Both the position numbers and the translations under genes were made by a program. Positions 38,352-45,676 of a DNA stretch of 64,000 nt are shown here, piece after piece; position 1 is the first letter of the stretch, and the number at the start of each line of letters is the position of its first letter. Source of the stretch: Planctomycetota bacterium (GTDB lineage Bacteria > Planctomycetota > JAJSAM01 > JAJVHW01); contig JAJRPF010000015.1 of assembly GCA_024280885.1 (NCBI GenBank), forward strand, positions 37,473 to 101,472, in the 5' to 3' direction. The notes under the pieces are model-generated. The model made no database searches and was not told the DNA's origin. It was given only the letters and a program-made list of their open reading frames with translations.

Positions 38352-38457
38352 TTCCTTCATCAACGTTGGTTGTTGACATTGGTTCGTCTCTCTCCCGACT
38401 CCGGCCAGTCAACGCATCTCTCCACGGCGGCACCTTCCAACACCGCCACTCCGAAAA

Positions 38458-38488
38458 GGCCCCCGGCTCTCCAGCAGCGTCGGGGGCC
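38458..38488. terminator. Hairpin terminator downstream of etfA
   Basis: An 8-bp stem GGCCCCCG / CGGGGGCC with a 15-nt loop. Four adenines just before the left arm would give a T-run for a transcript on the minus strand, so it may work in both directions. Confidence 0.5.
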
Positions 38489-38489
38489 G

Positions 38490-38532
38490 GCTCACGTCGT
38501 GCGGTGAGCGGAGCTCACGGCACGACGTGAGC
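38490..38532. repeat. Stem-loop at the left edge of composite repeat copy 2
   Basis: A perfect 13-bp stem (GCTCACGTCGTGC / GCACGACGTGAGC) whose loop contains a second stem, GTGAGC-GGA-GCTCAC. It holds the same place relative to the repeat backbone as the stem-loops at 35602 and 43902, although the stem sequence differs. Confidence 0.75.
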
Positions 38533-38924
38533 TGTGTTGCGTTTGTGCCGACTCCGTCGGCACCCCTCGCTTCGCGGTATTGCGTTTGGGTCGCCTCCGG
38601 CTCCCCGCTCGCTCGCGCTCGCATGTTCGGCTCCCGTCGCGGCTCCGTCCGCTTCAACTGGGGCTGCGCTCGGAGGTCGGTGCCTCGCATCGGGGCGGGG
38701 CCTCGACGTGGAAGCGCGCACGTCGCGAGGGCTGGTTTCGCAGGCGGAATCCGCTCTCTGCGCCTCACCGCGAGTGTCACGCCGTGAGCGGAGCTCACGG
38801 CCCGCCACTCGCTCTCGTTTCTGGCGTTGTCTTGGGGGTGGGGCTCTCTTGCGGTCGCTGTTGCGGGGCGTCTTGTAGCCCGACTCGGTGCGTTGGCCCT
38901 CGCCTCCTCTGCGCCCTCTTCAGA

Positions 38925-39033
38925 CAGACCGGGTCTCCTTTCGCGCCTTTTCACTGACTCTTCTGATCGGAAGAGGCTCTTTGGTGCGGATGCACTCGGC
39001 GGATCGAAAAGGCGCGAAAGCAGACCCGGTCTG
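38925..39033. repeat. 27-bp inverted repeat (type C2) in copy 2
   Basis: Arms 38925-38951 and 39007-39033 (outer CAGACCGGGTCT, inner CTTTCGCGCCTTTT) pair with one mismatch around a 55-nt loop. It shares only the outer AGACCGGGTC with the C1 type. A second copy lies at 44683-44789. Confidence 0.85.
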
Positions 39034-39101
39034 GGCGTTTTCTTCTGCCGCCCCCTCTCCTCCTCCGGTCCCCGGTCCCGCGATCAACCGAGTGGGAGCG
39101 C

Positions 39102-39214
39102 GGGGTCGAAGTAGCGTGCCTGGCTCAATTTTCTCGGCGCGGCGACGAGTCTTACCCTCGTCAGCCCGTGTGGCCGCGCCGAAAAATCTGAGCCTGGCAC
39201 TGTATTTCGACCCC
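39102..39214. repeat. GTGCCTGGCTC inverted-repeat element (type D), copy 2
   Basis: Imperfect arms of about 40 nt starting GGGGTCGAAGTA and ending TATTTCGACCCC, with GTGCCTGGCTCA / TGAGCCTGGCAC in the middle. The loop contains GACGAG/CTCGTC. Confidence 0.8.
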
Positions 39215-39241
39215 TCGACGAGTCGCGATCCACCCTGATCT

Positions 39242-39307
39242 CCCCATCCCCATCCCCATCCCCATCCCCATCCCCATCCCCATCCCCATCCCCATCCCCA
39301 TCCCCAT
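39242..39307. repeat. (CCCCAT)11 microsatellite
   Basis: Eleven perfect hexamers, 66 nt, 10 nt past the dGTPase-like gene stop and directly after composite repeat copy 2. Copy 1 has an imperfect C-rich tract at the same place (about 36309). The run is likely to vary in length by slipped-strand mispairing. Confidence 0.95.
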
Positions 39308-39317
39308 CCCGCCCCTC

Positions 39318-40508
39318 TCAGGGAAGCATGATTCGCCGGTACTCGTCATACAGCTGCCGGTCGGTCATCGCCGCCACGTGGTCGCAAACCGCGCGCAGCA
39401 ACCCGTCGGTCTCGATGCGTGCTGCGGACTCTGGCGGGAGGGTTCGTGGGAGTTCGACGAAGTACTCGAAGACCGTCCGGATGTAGCGCTTGGCGTTCTC
39501 CTGCATCCGCGCGACGCGCCAATGTGAGTAGAAGCGGTCGAAGAGGAACTCGTGCAGGACGTCGTGGTTGCGGGCGCCCTCGTCCGAGAACCCGACGAGG
39601 TCCGACTTTCGTGCGCGGATCTCAGCCACAGAGGCGGGTGCCGCTGCGTCGATGCGCCCGCTCGTCTCGTGCACCAGGTCCGTCACCGCGGTGTTCATGA
39701 GGTGGATCAACACCTGATTGACGCGCAGACGGAAGCCGAGTCCCGGCGAGCGATGCTCGACGTGCGCGAATGCGGCGTCGACGTGCGGCACCTCGCGCAC
39801 CTCTCTCTCGCGCAGGATACCGGAGGTGAGCGCGTCGTCGAGGTCGTGGTGGTTGTACGCCAAGCGATCTGCGCGATCGGCCACCACGGCCTCAAGTAGC
39901 GGGCTGTCGTCGGGCCGGAACGCCGCCGCGGAGCCCTTCTCCAGGTAGTCGCCGTGCTTGGCCATCCCTTCGCGCGTCTCGTAGGAGAGGTTGAGCCCGG
40001 CGAACGTGGGGTAGCGAAGCTCCAGTTGCGTGACGATCCGCAGCCCGTGGCCATTGTGCTCAAACTGCGCGGGCTCAAACTGCGCGGGCTCAGATGGGGC
40101 GAGTTCCGAGGGTGAGGGGCTCGCGGCCCGCATGCAGGCTGCCAGCGCCGTCTCGCCTGCGTGTCCGAACGGCGCATGGCCCAGGTCGTGGACGAGGGCG
40201 AGCGCCTCGGTCAGGTCTTCGTTCAGGCCGAGCGTGCGGGCGATCGTGCGGGCGATCTGCGCGACCTCCATCGTGTGCGTGAGGCGCGTCCGGTAGTAGT
40301 CGCCCTCGCTGTTCACGAAGACCTGGGTCTTGTATTCGAGCCTGCGGAACGCGGCGCAGTGCACGATCCGATCGCGATCGCGCTGGTAGACGGTGCGGTA
40401 GGGATGTTCTTCTTCGGCGTGCTCGCGGCCCTCGGAGGCGACGCTACGCATGGCGTATGGAGCCAGAATGCGGCTCTCTTGTTCTTCGAGTTCTCGACGC
40501 GTGCGCAT
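39318..40508 (-). CDS. dGTPase-like HD-domain dNTP triphosphohydrolase
   Basis: A 396-aa protein from the ATG at 40508; a longer reading has no family similarity. The HD metal site is present: RTRLTHTMEVAQIAR (His78), LALVHDLGHAPFGHAGE (His107/Asp108), and YNHHDLDDAL for the distal Asp. The N-terminal HPYRTVYQRDRDRIVHCAAFRRLEYKTQVF is the family hallmark. These enzymes cut dGTP or other dNTPs to the nucleoside and triphosphate and help balance dNTP pools. Between the HD motif and EHNGHGLR there is a low-complexity insert of about 25 residues with tandem EPAQF, encoded by two identical 15-nt repeats. Confidence 0.87.
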   Translation of the reverse strand: MRTRRELEEQESRILAPYAMRSVASEGREHAEEEHPYRTVYQRDRDRIVHCAAFRRLEYKTQVFVNSEGDYYRTRLTHTMEVAQIARTIARTLGLNEDLTEALALVHDLGHAPFGHAGETALAACMRAASPSPSELAPSEPAQFEPAQFEHNGHGLRIVTQLELRYPTFAGLNLSYETREGMAKHGDYLEKGSAAAFRPDDSPLLEAVVADRADRLAYNHHDLDDALTSGILREREVREVPHVDAAFAHVEHRSPGLGFRLRVNQVLIHLMNTAVTDLVHETSGRIDAAAPASVAEIRARKSDLVGFSDEGARNHDVLHEFLFDRFYSHWRVARMQENAKRYIRTVFEYFVELPRTLPPESAARIETDGLLRAVCDHVAAMTDRQLYDEYRRIMLP

Positions 40509-40676
40509 GGGGGTGGGGTGCTCCGAACGGTCCTCCGCTTCCGGGGCGTACGAGGGTAGCGGGAGCCCACGACGGCGAACCGCCCCGTCTATCCCTGAGT
40601 CAAGAGGGCCGGGGAGAGGATAGGATCGCGCGCCTATCGCTCCGACGCCGGAGCGCTTCCGAGGGAAGGGCCGCAT

Positions 40677-41351
40677 ATGCGTCGTCTGCTAGTTCTCGTT
40701 CTCGTGCTCCTGCTCTTCGCCGTGCTGCCGGGTTGCCCATCGTTCGGGTTGCCGCCCGAGATGCCGTCCGACTTCCTGGTCGGGATGCGCTCCAAGGAGG
40801 CGAAGGATCCGCCCGTGGACTTTCTCATCAAGGTCGAACGGTCTGGACGGGCGACTTGGCAGACCACCGTGCGCGCACCTGAGCGGAAGGTGTATTCCGG
40901 TGAACTCGAACTGACCGAGTCACAACTCGTCGCGCTCTACCAGGCGACGCTCGATGCGGACTATGACTCGCTCTCCGACGAGTATGCGGCCGAACCGGGA
41001 GACAGTGACCGCGCCGAGAACGGGAATCGGGTCTTCTGGGTCGAGGCTGCGCAGGGCGAGCGCCGGATCAACGTGGACTACGTGAATCTGCCCGCCATCC
41101 AGGTTCTTCACGACGCACTCAAGTCGTTGATCCCCGAGTACGCGCTCACTGGCCGAGGCGGCCCCGCAGAGGCGTTCGATGCGACCGACCGTTTTGTCGC
41201 CGATCGGACGACGAAGCGCTTCCACCACCCCAACTGCGAGCATGTGAGTGAGATCAAGGCCGACAATCGCGAGACGTTCAAGGACTGGGCCGACGCGCTG
41301 AACTTCCGCTTCGACCCGTGTCCGGTCTGCAAGCCGATGGAAGTGAACTGA
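40677..41351 (+). CDS. Lipoprotein with Ada-like metal-binding domain
   Basis: A 224-aa lipoprotein with lipobox VLPGC (Cys20). A small domain of about 130 residues (KVERSGRATWQTTVRAPE and a SQLVALYQATLDADYDSL helix) precedes a C-terminal Ada-type zinc site: FHHPNCEHVSEI, NRETFKDWADAL, then PCPVCKP, with Cys/Cys/Cys/Cys spacing as in metal-binding modules of secreted nucleases. It is divergent from the dGTPase-like gene. Its function is unknown. Confidence 0.7.
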   Translation: MRRLLVLVLVLLLFAVLPGCPSFGLPPEMPSDFLVGMRSKEAKDPPVDFLIKVERSGRATWQTTVRAPERKVYSGELELTESQLVALYQATLDADYDSLSDEYAAEPGDSDRAENGNRVFWVEAAQGERRINVDYVNLPAIQVLHDALKSLIPEYALTGRGGPAEAFDATDRFVADRTTKRFHHPNCEHVSEIKADNRETFKDWADALNFRFDPCPVCKPMEVN

Positions 41352-41402
41352 TCGCGCCGCGCGGCGCACCACTCGTGCCGCGCACAGCGTTCATCTGATC
41401 CC

Positions 41403-43499
41403 GTGGACGACGAGGTCCGGCTGCTGCTCTACGCAGTCGCGCTCGGCTCCGGCGTTGGGCTTGCGTCGATCGTGCGCCGCCGCGCCGCCATGACGCTGTG
41501 GTTCCATACGGGAACACTCGCTGCGCTGCTCGTCACGTCGACCGTCGCGCTGCTCTTCCCTTCGTTGCGGGGCATGCTCGGGGTGCCAGCGATCGCGGGG
41601 TTCTTCGCGCTCTCGCTCGCCCCGTCGTTGATCGTCCTCGGTGCCCGGCGTTGCGCCCGCGAGCGCTCATTTCACGCCGCCGCGGGAGGTCTCTGGACCG
41701 GCGCTGCCCTACTGGGCTTCCCGGGTGCGCTGCTCTCCGAGGCACGCCTCTATTCCGCGCTCGCTGCGTCGGAGCGAGGGCGGGTGGACGACGCGCGACG
41801 GCGGCTGCTGGCTCTGGTGGCCACTGGCGGCCTTGCCGGTTCCCAGGGCGGAACGACGCTTGCCGAGGCGCTCCCGCTGGCCGGCGCCCGTCGCTGGCAA
41901 GAGGCTCTGGACGTCATCGACGCAGCCCCCTCGTCGGCCATTGCGGTTCTGGGCATCGAAGCTCGGGCATCGGCGGAGGTCGGCGACCTCCCCCGCGCCC
42001 TGCGCGCGTGTTCGCGACTGGTTGTGCGTCCTGACATCTATCTCGTCGCCGCCCGGGGTGTGCTGGCCGCCGCCGGACGCGTCGAATTCCTCCAGGACGC
42101 GGAGGTGCGCCATCTCTCCGTCCTTCGCGGGCCGCGAGGCACGGCGGATCTCGCGATCGCACGTGCCCTCGAGGCGCGTGGCGATTGCGCGCCAGCCCAT
42201 GCGCGCTACGCTGCCGCGGCGCGTCGCGGGCGCGGAGTGATCGCCCGCGACGCGCGTCTCGGCCTCGCACGACTGGACGAGGCGGCGCCGCGTCTTGTCA
42301 CACCGGACAACGAAGCGACGGACGGTCTTGTCCGCCTTGAGCGGCAGGTCGAGATGGCCCATGTCGCCGGGCGCGATCGCGCGCTGCCGCGACCAACGGC
42401 GACTATCGCCCTCACTGCGATCACGTTTGCGATCAGCGCGGCGCTCTTTGCGTACGGCGGCGACGACGCGTTCACCCTGCTCTCCGCCGGGGCGCTGAGT
42501 GCGCCGCTCGTTCGCGCCGATGGCGAGTGGTGGCGCCTCTTCTCCGCCATGCTCCTTCACGGCGGTTGGCTACATCTCGTTCTCAATCTCGCATGCATTC
42601 TCCCCGTGGGAGTGCTGGTCGAGCGCCGCATGGGGGCCGCGCGCACGCTGATCGTCTACTTCGGCTCCGGAGTCCTCGGCTCACTCGCAAGCGTCTACAT
42701 CAACGGGACGCAGATCGGTGTCGGCGCGAGCGGCGCGGCGATGGGGCTGATCGGCGCGCTCCTCGTCCTGCTCATGCGCCGTCCGGGGCTCTTCACGCCG
42801 ATCGAGCGCAAGCGCTGGCTCTCGACACTCTGGCTGGGCGTCGGGGCGACCGCAGCGATCGGGGTCCTCGAAGCCGATTTCATCGACAACGCGGCGCACG
42901 GTGCCGGCGCTCTGGGGGGCGCACTCCTGGCGCTCGCGATCCTGCCCGTCACGGCGGCGCGTGCGGGTGGCGACTCGCGAGTTCGGCGCGCGTGTGTCCG
43001 CGTCGCTGCTGCGCTGCTCACGGGGCTCGCCGTCGTCGCGACGGTCGAAGCCGCACGCAGCATGCACACGTGGGAGGGCCATCAAGAGGTCCGCGCGGCG
43101 GGCGCCCGGGCGACGCTCCCGGGATGGCTCCGGCTCACGCCGACGCGCGATGGGGGTGTCGTGGCCGAACGAAAGCCTGCCGAGATCGCCATCCTGATCG
43201 GGTCGTCGCCTGCGGTGGCGCTGCGACCGACCGCGTTGCTCGATGCGTCCGGCGAGTTGCGCCGTCTCTTCGATGCGGCGGGCGCTCCCGACGCAGTCGT
43301 CGACGAACTCAAGATCGTGCCGCGCACTGCGGCCGAGGCGGAGCGACTCGGCCCCGACTGGTACATCGGCGTCAGGTTCTTCGTCATTCGCAACGGAGAC
43401 GCATTCGCCCTCGTGCGGCTGCCGGTCGGGCGCGAGGCCGAGGATGCCTACGCGTTTGTGCTCGACGATCTGCGCCGAACACTCGCGCCGACGGACTGA
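41403..43499 (+). CDS. Large rhomboid-family protease with N-terminal extension
   Basis: A 698-aa protein, probable GTG start. Three N-terminal helices (residues 4-24, 33-51 and 58-77) lead to a helical-repeat region (about 110-320; QEALDVIDAAPSSAIAVLGIEARASAEVGDLPRALRACSRL). The rhomboid domain follows: GGWLHLVLNLACILPVG, GVGASGAAMGLIG with Ser443, and NAAHGAGALGGALL with His499. A C-terminal extracytoplasmic region (about 545-698) is unique. The catalytic dyad is intact, so proteolysis is expected. The small receiver gene follows after 53 nt. Confidence 0.82.
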   Translation: MDDEVRLLLYAVALGSGVGLASIVRRRAAMTLWFHTGTLAALLVTSTVALLFPSLRGMLGVPAIAGFFALSLAPSLIVLGARRCARERSFHAAAGGLWTGAALLGFPGALLSEARLYSALAASERGRVDDARRRLLALVATGGLAGSQGGTTLAEALPLAGARRWQEALDVIDAAPSSAIAVLGIEARASAEVGDLPRALRACSRLVVRPDIYLVAARGVLAAAGRVEFLQDAEVRHLSVLRGPRGTADLAIARALEARGDCAPAHARYAAAARRGRGVIARDARLGLARLDEAAPRLVTPDNEATDGLVRLERQVEMAHVAGRDRALPRPTATIALTAITFAISAALFAYGGDDAFTLLSAGALSAPLVRADGEWWRLFSAMLLHGGWLHLVLNLACILPVGVLVERRMGAARTLIVYFGSGVLGSLASVYINGTQIGVGASGAAMGLIGALLVLLMRRPGLFTPIERKRWLSTLWLGVGATAAIGVLEADFIDNAAHGAGALGGALLALAILPVTAARAGGDSRVRRACVRVAAALLTGLAVVATVEAARSMHTWEGHQEVRAAGARATLPGWLRLTPTRDGGVVAERKPAEIAILIGSSPAVALRPTALLDASGELRRLFDAAGAPDAVVDELKIVPRTAAEAERLGPDWYIGVRFFVIRNGDAFALVRLPVGREAEDAYAFVLDDLRRTLAPTD

Positions 43500-43552
43500 C
43501 GTTCCTGGGGCGAATTCGCGCCATGTTTGGTGGGAGCGGGTAGACAGGGGGG

Positions 43553-43903
43553 ATGCGGATCTTCCTGGTACAGCCTGACGACTCTCTGGCGCGCGAGATG
43601 TGCGCCGAGATGGATGAGATCGGGTTCGTCGCCGTGCGGATCGATTCCGACGACCCGGACACGATTCGCGAACTGGCGCAGGACCGTCCCAACGCGGTGC
43701 TGGTCTGTCTCGACTCGGATCGCGGAGTAGATGCGGCTCTCGATCTCGCTGAGGGTCTCTCAGCGCGTCGGCGTCTGCGCGGTGTCCCGCTGGTCTTCGC
43801 CGGCGGAAAGCAGGCGGCGCTGACCGCGGCGCAGGAGCGGTTCCCGCGCGCGAACTTCGCGCGCCGCGACGTGATCTACAACCTGCTGAGCTCGCTGCGG
43901 TGA
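43553..43903 (+). CDS. Degenerate stand-alone receiver domain protein
   Basis: A 116-aa protein that looks like a response-regulator receiver. It keeps the acid pocket (QPDDS, Asp9/Asp10) and a possible phospho-acceptor (VCLDSD, Asp54), but the conserved Thr/Ser after strand 4 is replaced (VFAGGK) and the conserved Lys by Arg (FARRDVI). It may not be controlled by phosphorylation in the usual way. The stop codon lies at the start of a stem-loop. Confidence 0.62.
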   Translation: MRIFLVQPDDSLAREMCAEMDEIGFVAVRIDSDDPDTIRELAQDRPNAVLVCLDSDRGVDAALDLAEGLSARRRLRGVPLVFAGGKQAALTAAQERFPRANFARRDVIYNLLSSLR

Positions 43904-43940
43904 GCGTCGGCGGGCGCGCTTCGCGCGCGCGCTGACGCTC
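43902..43940. repeat. Stem-loop at the left edge of composite repeat copy 3
   Basis: Outer stem GAGCGTC / GACGCTC and inner GCGCGC-TTC-GCGCGC. It begins in the stop codon of the receiver gene, as the 35602 stem-loop does with the HD-GYP gene, and shares its GCGCGCTTCGCGCGC core. Confidence 0.75.
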
Positions 43941-44370
43941 GTTGTTGCGTTTGGGTCGCCTCCGGCTCCCCGCTCGCTCACGCTCGCATGTTCGACTTCG
44001 GTCGCGGCTCCGCGTTGTTGCGTTTGTGCCGACTCCGTCGGCACCCCTCGCTTCGCTCGGGTGTTCGGCTTCAGTCGCGGCTCCGGCTGCTTCAACCGGG
44101 GCTGCGTTCGGAGTTCGTTGCCGCGCGTTGGGTCGGGACTTCGACGTGGAAGTGTGCGCGTCGCGAGGGCGGGTTTCGCAGGCGGATTCCGCTCTCTGCG
44201 CCTCACCGCGAATGTCACGCCGCGAGCGGAGCTCACGGCCCGCCACTCGCTCTTGTTTCTGGCGTTGTCTTGGTGGGTGCGGGGCATTCTCACCGTCGTC
44301 GTTGCGGGGCGTCTTGCGCGCTCGATCGACGTGCTGAGCTGCCCGTCGCCACCTCCAAGACCACCTCCAA

Positions 44371-44471
44371 GACCAGGTCGGCCTTTGGGCCTTATAGCTT
44401 CAACTGTCGCATGTCGCCCTGCGGCGTCGGTCGAGGTGTTGAGGCCATAAGGCCCAAAGGCCGACCCGGTC
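44371..44471. repeat. 34-bp inverted repeat (type C1) in copy 3
   Basis: Arms 44371-44404 and 44438-44471 correspond to those at 36015-36115 but have several mismatches (GACCAGGTCGG against CCGACCCGGTC; GCTTCAAC against GTTGAGGC). The flanking sequence on the right is nearly identical to copy 1. Confidence 0.8.
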
Positions 44472-44521
44472 TGGTCCGTTTCCTTGCCGCCTGCAATCCC
44501 CGATCAACCGAGGGGGAGCGC

Positions 44522-44634
44522 GGCGTCGAAGTAGCGTGCCTGGCTCAATTTTCTCGGCGCGGCGATCAGTCTCGCCCTCGTCAGCCCGTGTGGCCGCGCC
44601 GAACAATCTGAGCCTGGCACGGCATTTCGACCCC
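44522..44634. repeat. GTGCCTGGCTC inverted-repeat element (type D), copy 3
   Basis: Matches the element at 39102-39214 very closely (GTGCCTGGCTCAATTTTC on the left, TGAGCCTGGCAC on the right). The central stem is weakened by GATCAG replacing GACGAG. Confidence 0.8.
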
Positions 44635-44682
44635 TCGACGATCTCCGCTCAGAGCCCTCTCCACCTCAGCGCGGTCACCAGA

Positions 44683-44789
44683 CAGACCGGGTCTCCTTTC
44701 GCGCCTTTTTGCTGACTTTTCTGTTCAACGCCGCGGGCCACTGTTCCCCGGCTGCTGGGTCAAAAAGGCGCGAAAGCAGACCCGGTCTG
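44683..44789. repeat. 27-bp inverted repeat (type C2) next to copy 3
   Basis: Arms 44683-44709 and 44763-44789 repeat the 38925-39033 arms (outer CAGACCGGGTCT, inner CGCGCCTTTT) with one mismatch, around a different 53-nt loop. It ends 20 nt before the stop of the minus-strand lipoprotein gene and could also stop that transcript. Confidence 0.82.
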
Positions 44790-44809
44790 CGCCGCCGGTT
44801 TGCGACGTC

Positions 44810-45676
44810 CTACTCTCCCAGCAGCACCGACTCGTACAGGTCCGCCGCCGGGTCCGCCGTCCCGCATAGCGCCCACGCGGCGATGAGCTTTCCGCGGCGG
44901 TCGCGCACCTCGCGGCGGATCTCGCCGAGTTCCGGGTCGAACCAGCGTGTCGAGTGGCTGCCGGTGCGGGTTGTCAGTCGCACCCGCACGCAACCGCTGC
45001 GCGTTCCCTTGAACGTGACGACGTCTTCGCCGACCGCCTCGACCTCGCACTCTCCCGATGGCGTGCGCCACTTGGCGCCCTTCACTGGGCGGCGGGGCAG
45101 TTCTCGCGCTGCGGCTGGGATGGCGCGCAGGGCGTCCGGGGCCAGTGCGATGCGGATGTCTTCGTCGCCGACCGTGACGATGTAGCGTTCGCGCGCGATG
45201 TCCTCGTCGGTGTCGGTCGCGCCGCGGATGACGACCGCCATGGCGAGATTGCCGTCGTCTGTCGCGGTGACTGTGCGTTGTTCGAAGAGGTGCGAGTTGT
45301 CGGCGGGGGCGAGGCCCGCCAGACGGACCACGGTTCCCGCCGCGGGGAACCAACGGGGTGCCTCGGTCGGTGCTCCCGGTGTCGCGTTCGTTCCGGAGTC
45401 GGCGACGTCTGCGCCAGTTCCAGCATCGTCCGTCCCAGCATCGCCAGCTCCAGCATCGCCCGTTCCCGAAGCGTCAGTCGCAGCAGCGTCCGCCTCGGCG
45501 CCGCCGCTCATCCCCGCGCCGTCGGGTGGCGAGAGCACGGCGGAGGGCAGTGGTACGCCACCGTCGTCCGCGGCCCCGGACTCCGTGTCAGGCGACGATG
45601 CGCACGCCGCGCAGAACATTGCGCCGACGAGAGCGGCCGCCGCAGTCAGCGACCGGAGAGTTCGGCGATCTTCCAC
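44810..45676 (-). CDS. Lipoprotein of unknown function, overlapping the peroxiredoxin gene
   Basis: A 288-aa protein. The GTG at 45676 is chosen because AGGAGGGCG lies just upstream, inside the end of the peroxiredoxin gene, which it overlaps by 31 nt. The signal peptide ends in FCAAC (Cys about 25). A low-complexity Asp/Ala/Gly/Thr linker (about residues 55-100, GDAGTDDAG) precedes a beta-rich C-terminal domain (FEQRTVTATDDGNLAMAVVIRG, GECEVEAVGEDVVTFKGT, TRWFDPELGEIRREVRDRRG). Function unknown; coupling suggests a link to oxidative or thiol stress. Confidence 0.68.
   Translation of the reverse strand: MEDRRTLRSLTAAAALVGAMFCAACASSPDTESGAADDGGVPLPSAVLSPPDGAGMSGGAEADAAATDASGTGDAGAGDAGTDDAGTGADVADSGTNATPGAPTEAPRWFPAAGTVVRLAGLAPADNSHLFEQRTVTATDDGNLAMAVVIRGATDTDEDIARERYIVTVGDEDIRIALAPDALRAIPAAARELPRRPVKGAKWRTPSGECEVEAVGEDVVTFKGTRSGCVRVRLTTRTGSHSTRWFDPELGEIRREVRDRRGKLIAAWALCGTADPAADLYESVLLGE

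Larger units (their letters stand above)
38533..39250. repeat. Composite stem-loop repeat, copy 2
   Basis: Same order as copy 1: hairpin GTGCCGAC-TCC-GTCGGCAC (38545-38563), conserved backbone, a hairpin GCCGTGAGC-GGA-GCTCACGGC (38781-38801) at the site where copy 1 has a different stem, the CCGCCACTCGCTCTCG segment, a long inverted repeat (type C2, 38925-39033) and the GTGCCTGGCTC element (39102-39214). An insertion near 38571 repeats GCGTTTGGGTCGCCTCCGG, also found at the start of copy 3. No gene is supported here. Confidence 0.8.
43941..44640. repeat. Composite stem-loop repeat, copy 3
   Basis: Order: an extra TTGGGTCGCCTCCGGCTCCC segment; hairpin GTGCCGAC-TCC-GTCGGCAC (44026-44044); conserved backbone; hairpin GCCGCGAGC-GGA-GCTCACGGC (44219-44239, one mismatch); CCGCCACTCGCTCTTG; a C1-type inverted repeat (44371-44471); and the GTGCCTGGCTC element (44522-44634). 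A C2-type inverted repeat follows at 44683. No gene is supported between 43904 and 44809. Confidence 0.8.

Noticed and set aside
38370..38400. A second TTGACA at 38374 as a tandem promoter
   Set aside because: No acceptable -10 lies 16-18 nt downstream (CGACTC-like sequence only).
39242..39307. CRISPR-like repeat
   Set aside because: The hexamers are directly adjacent with no spacers; it is a microsatellite. No CRISPR array or cas gene was seen in the window.
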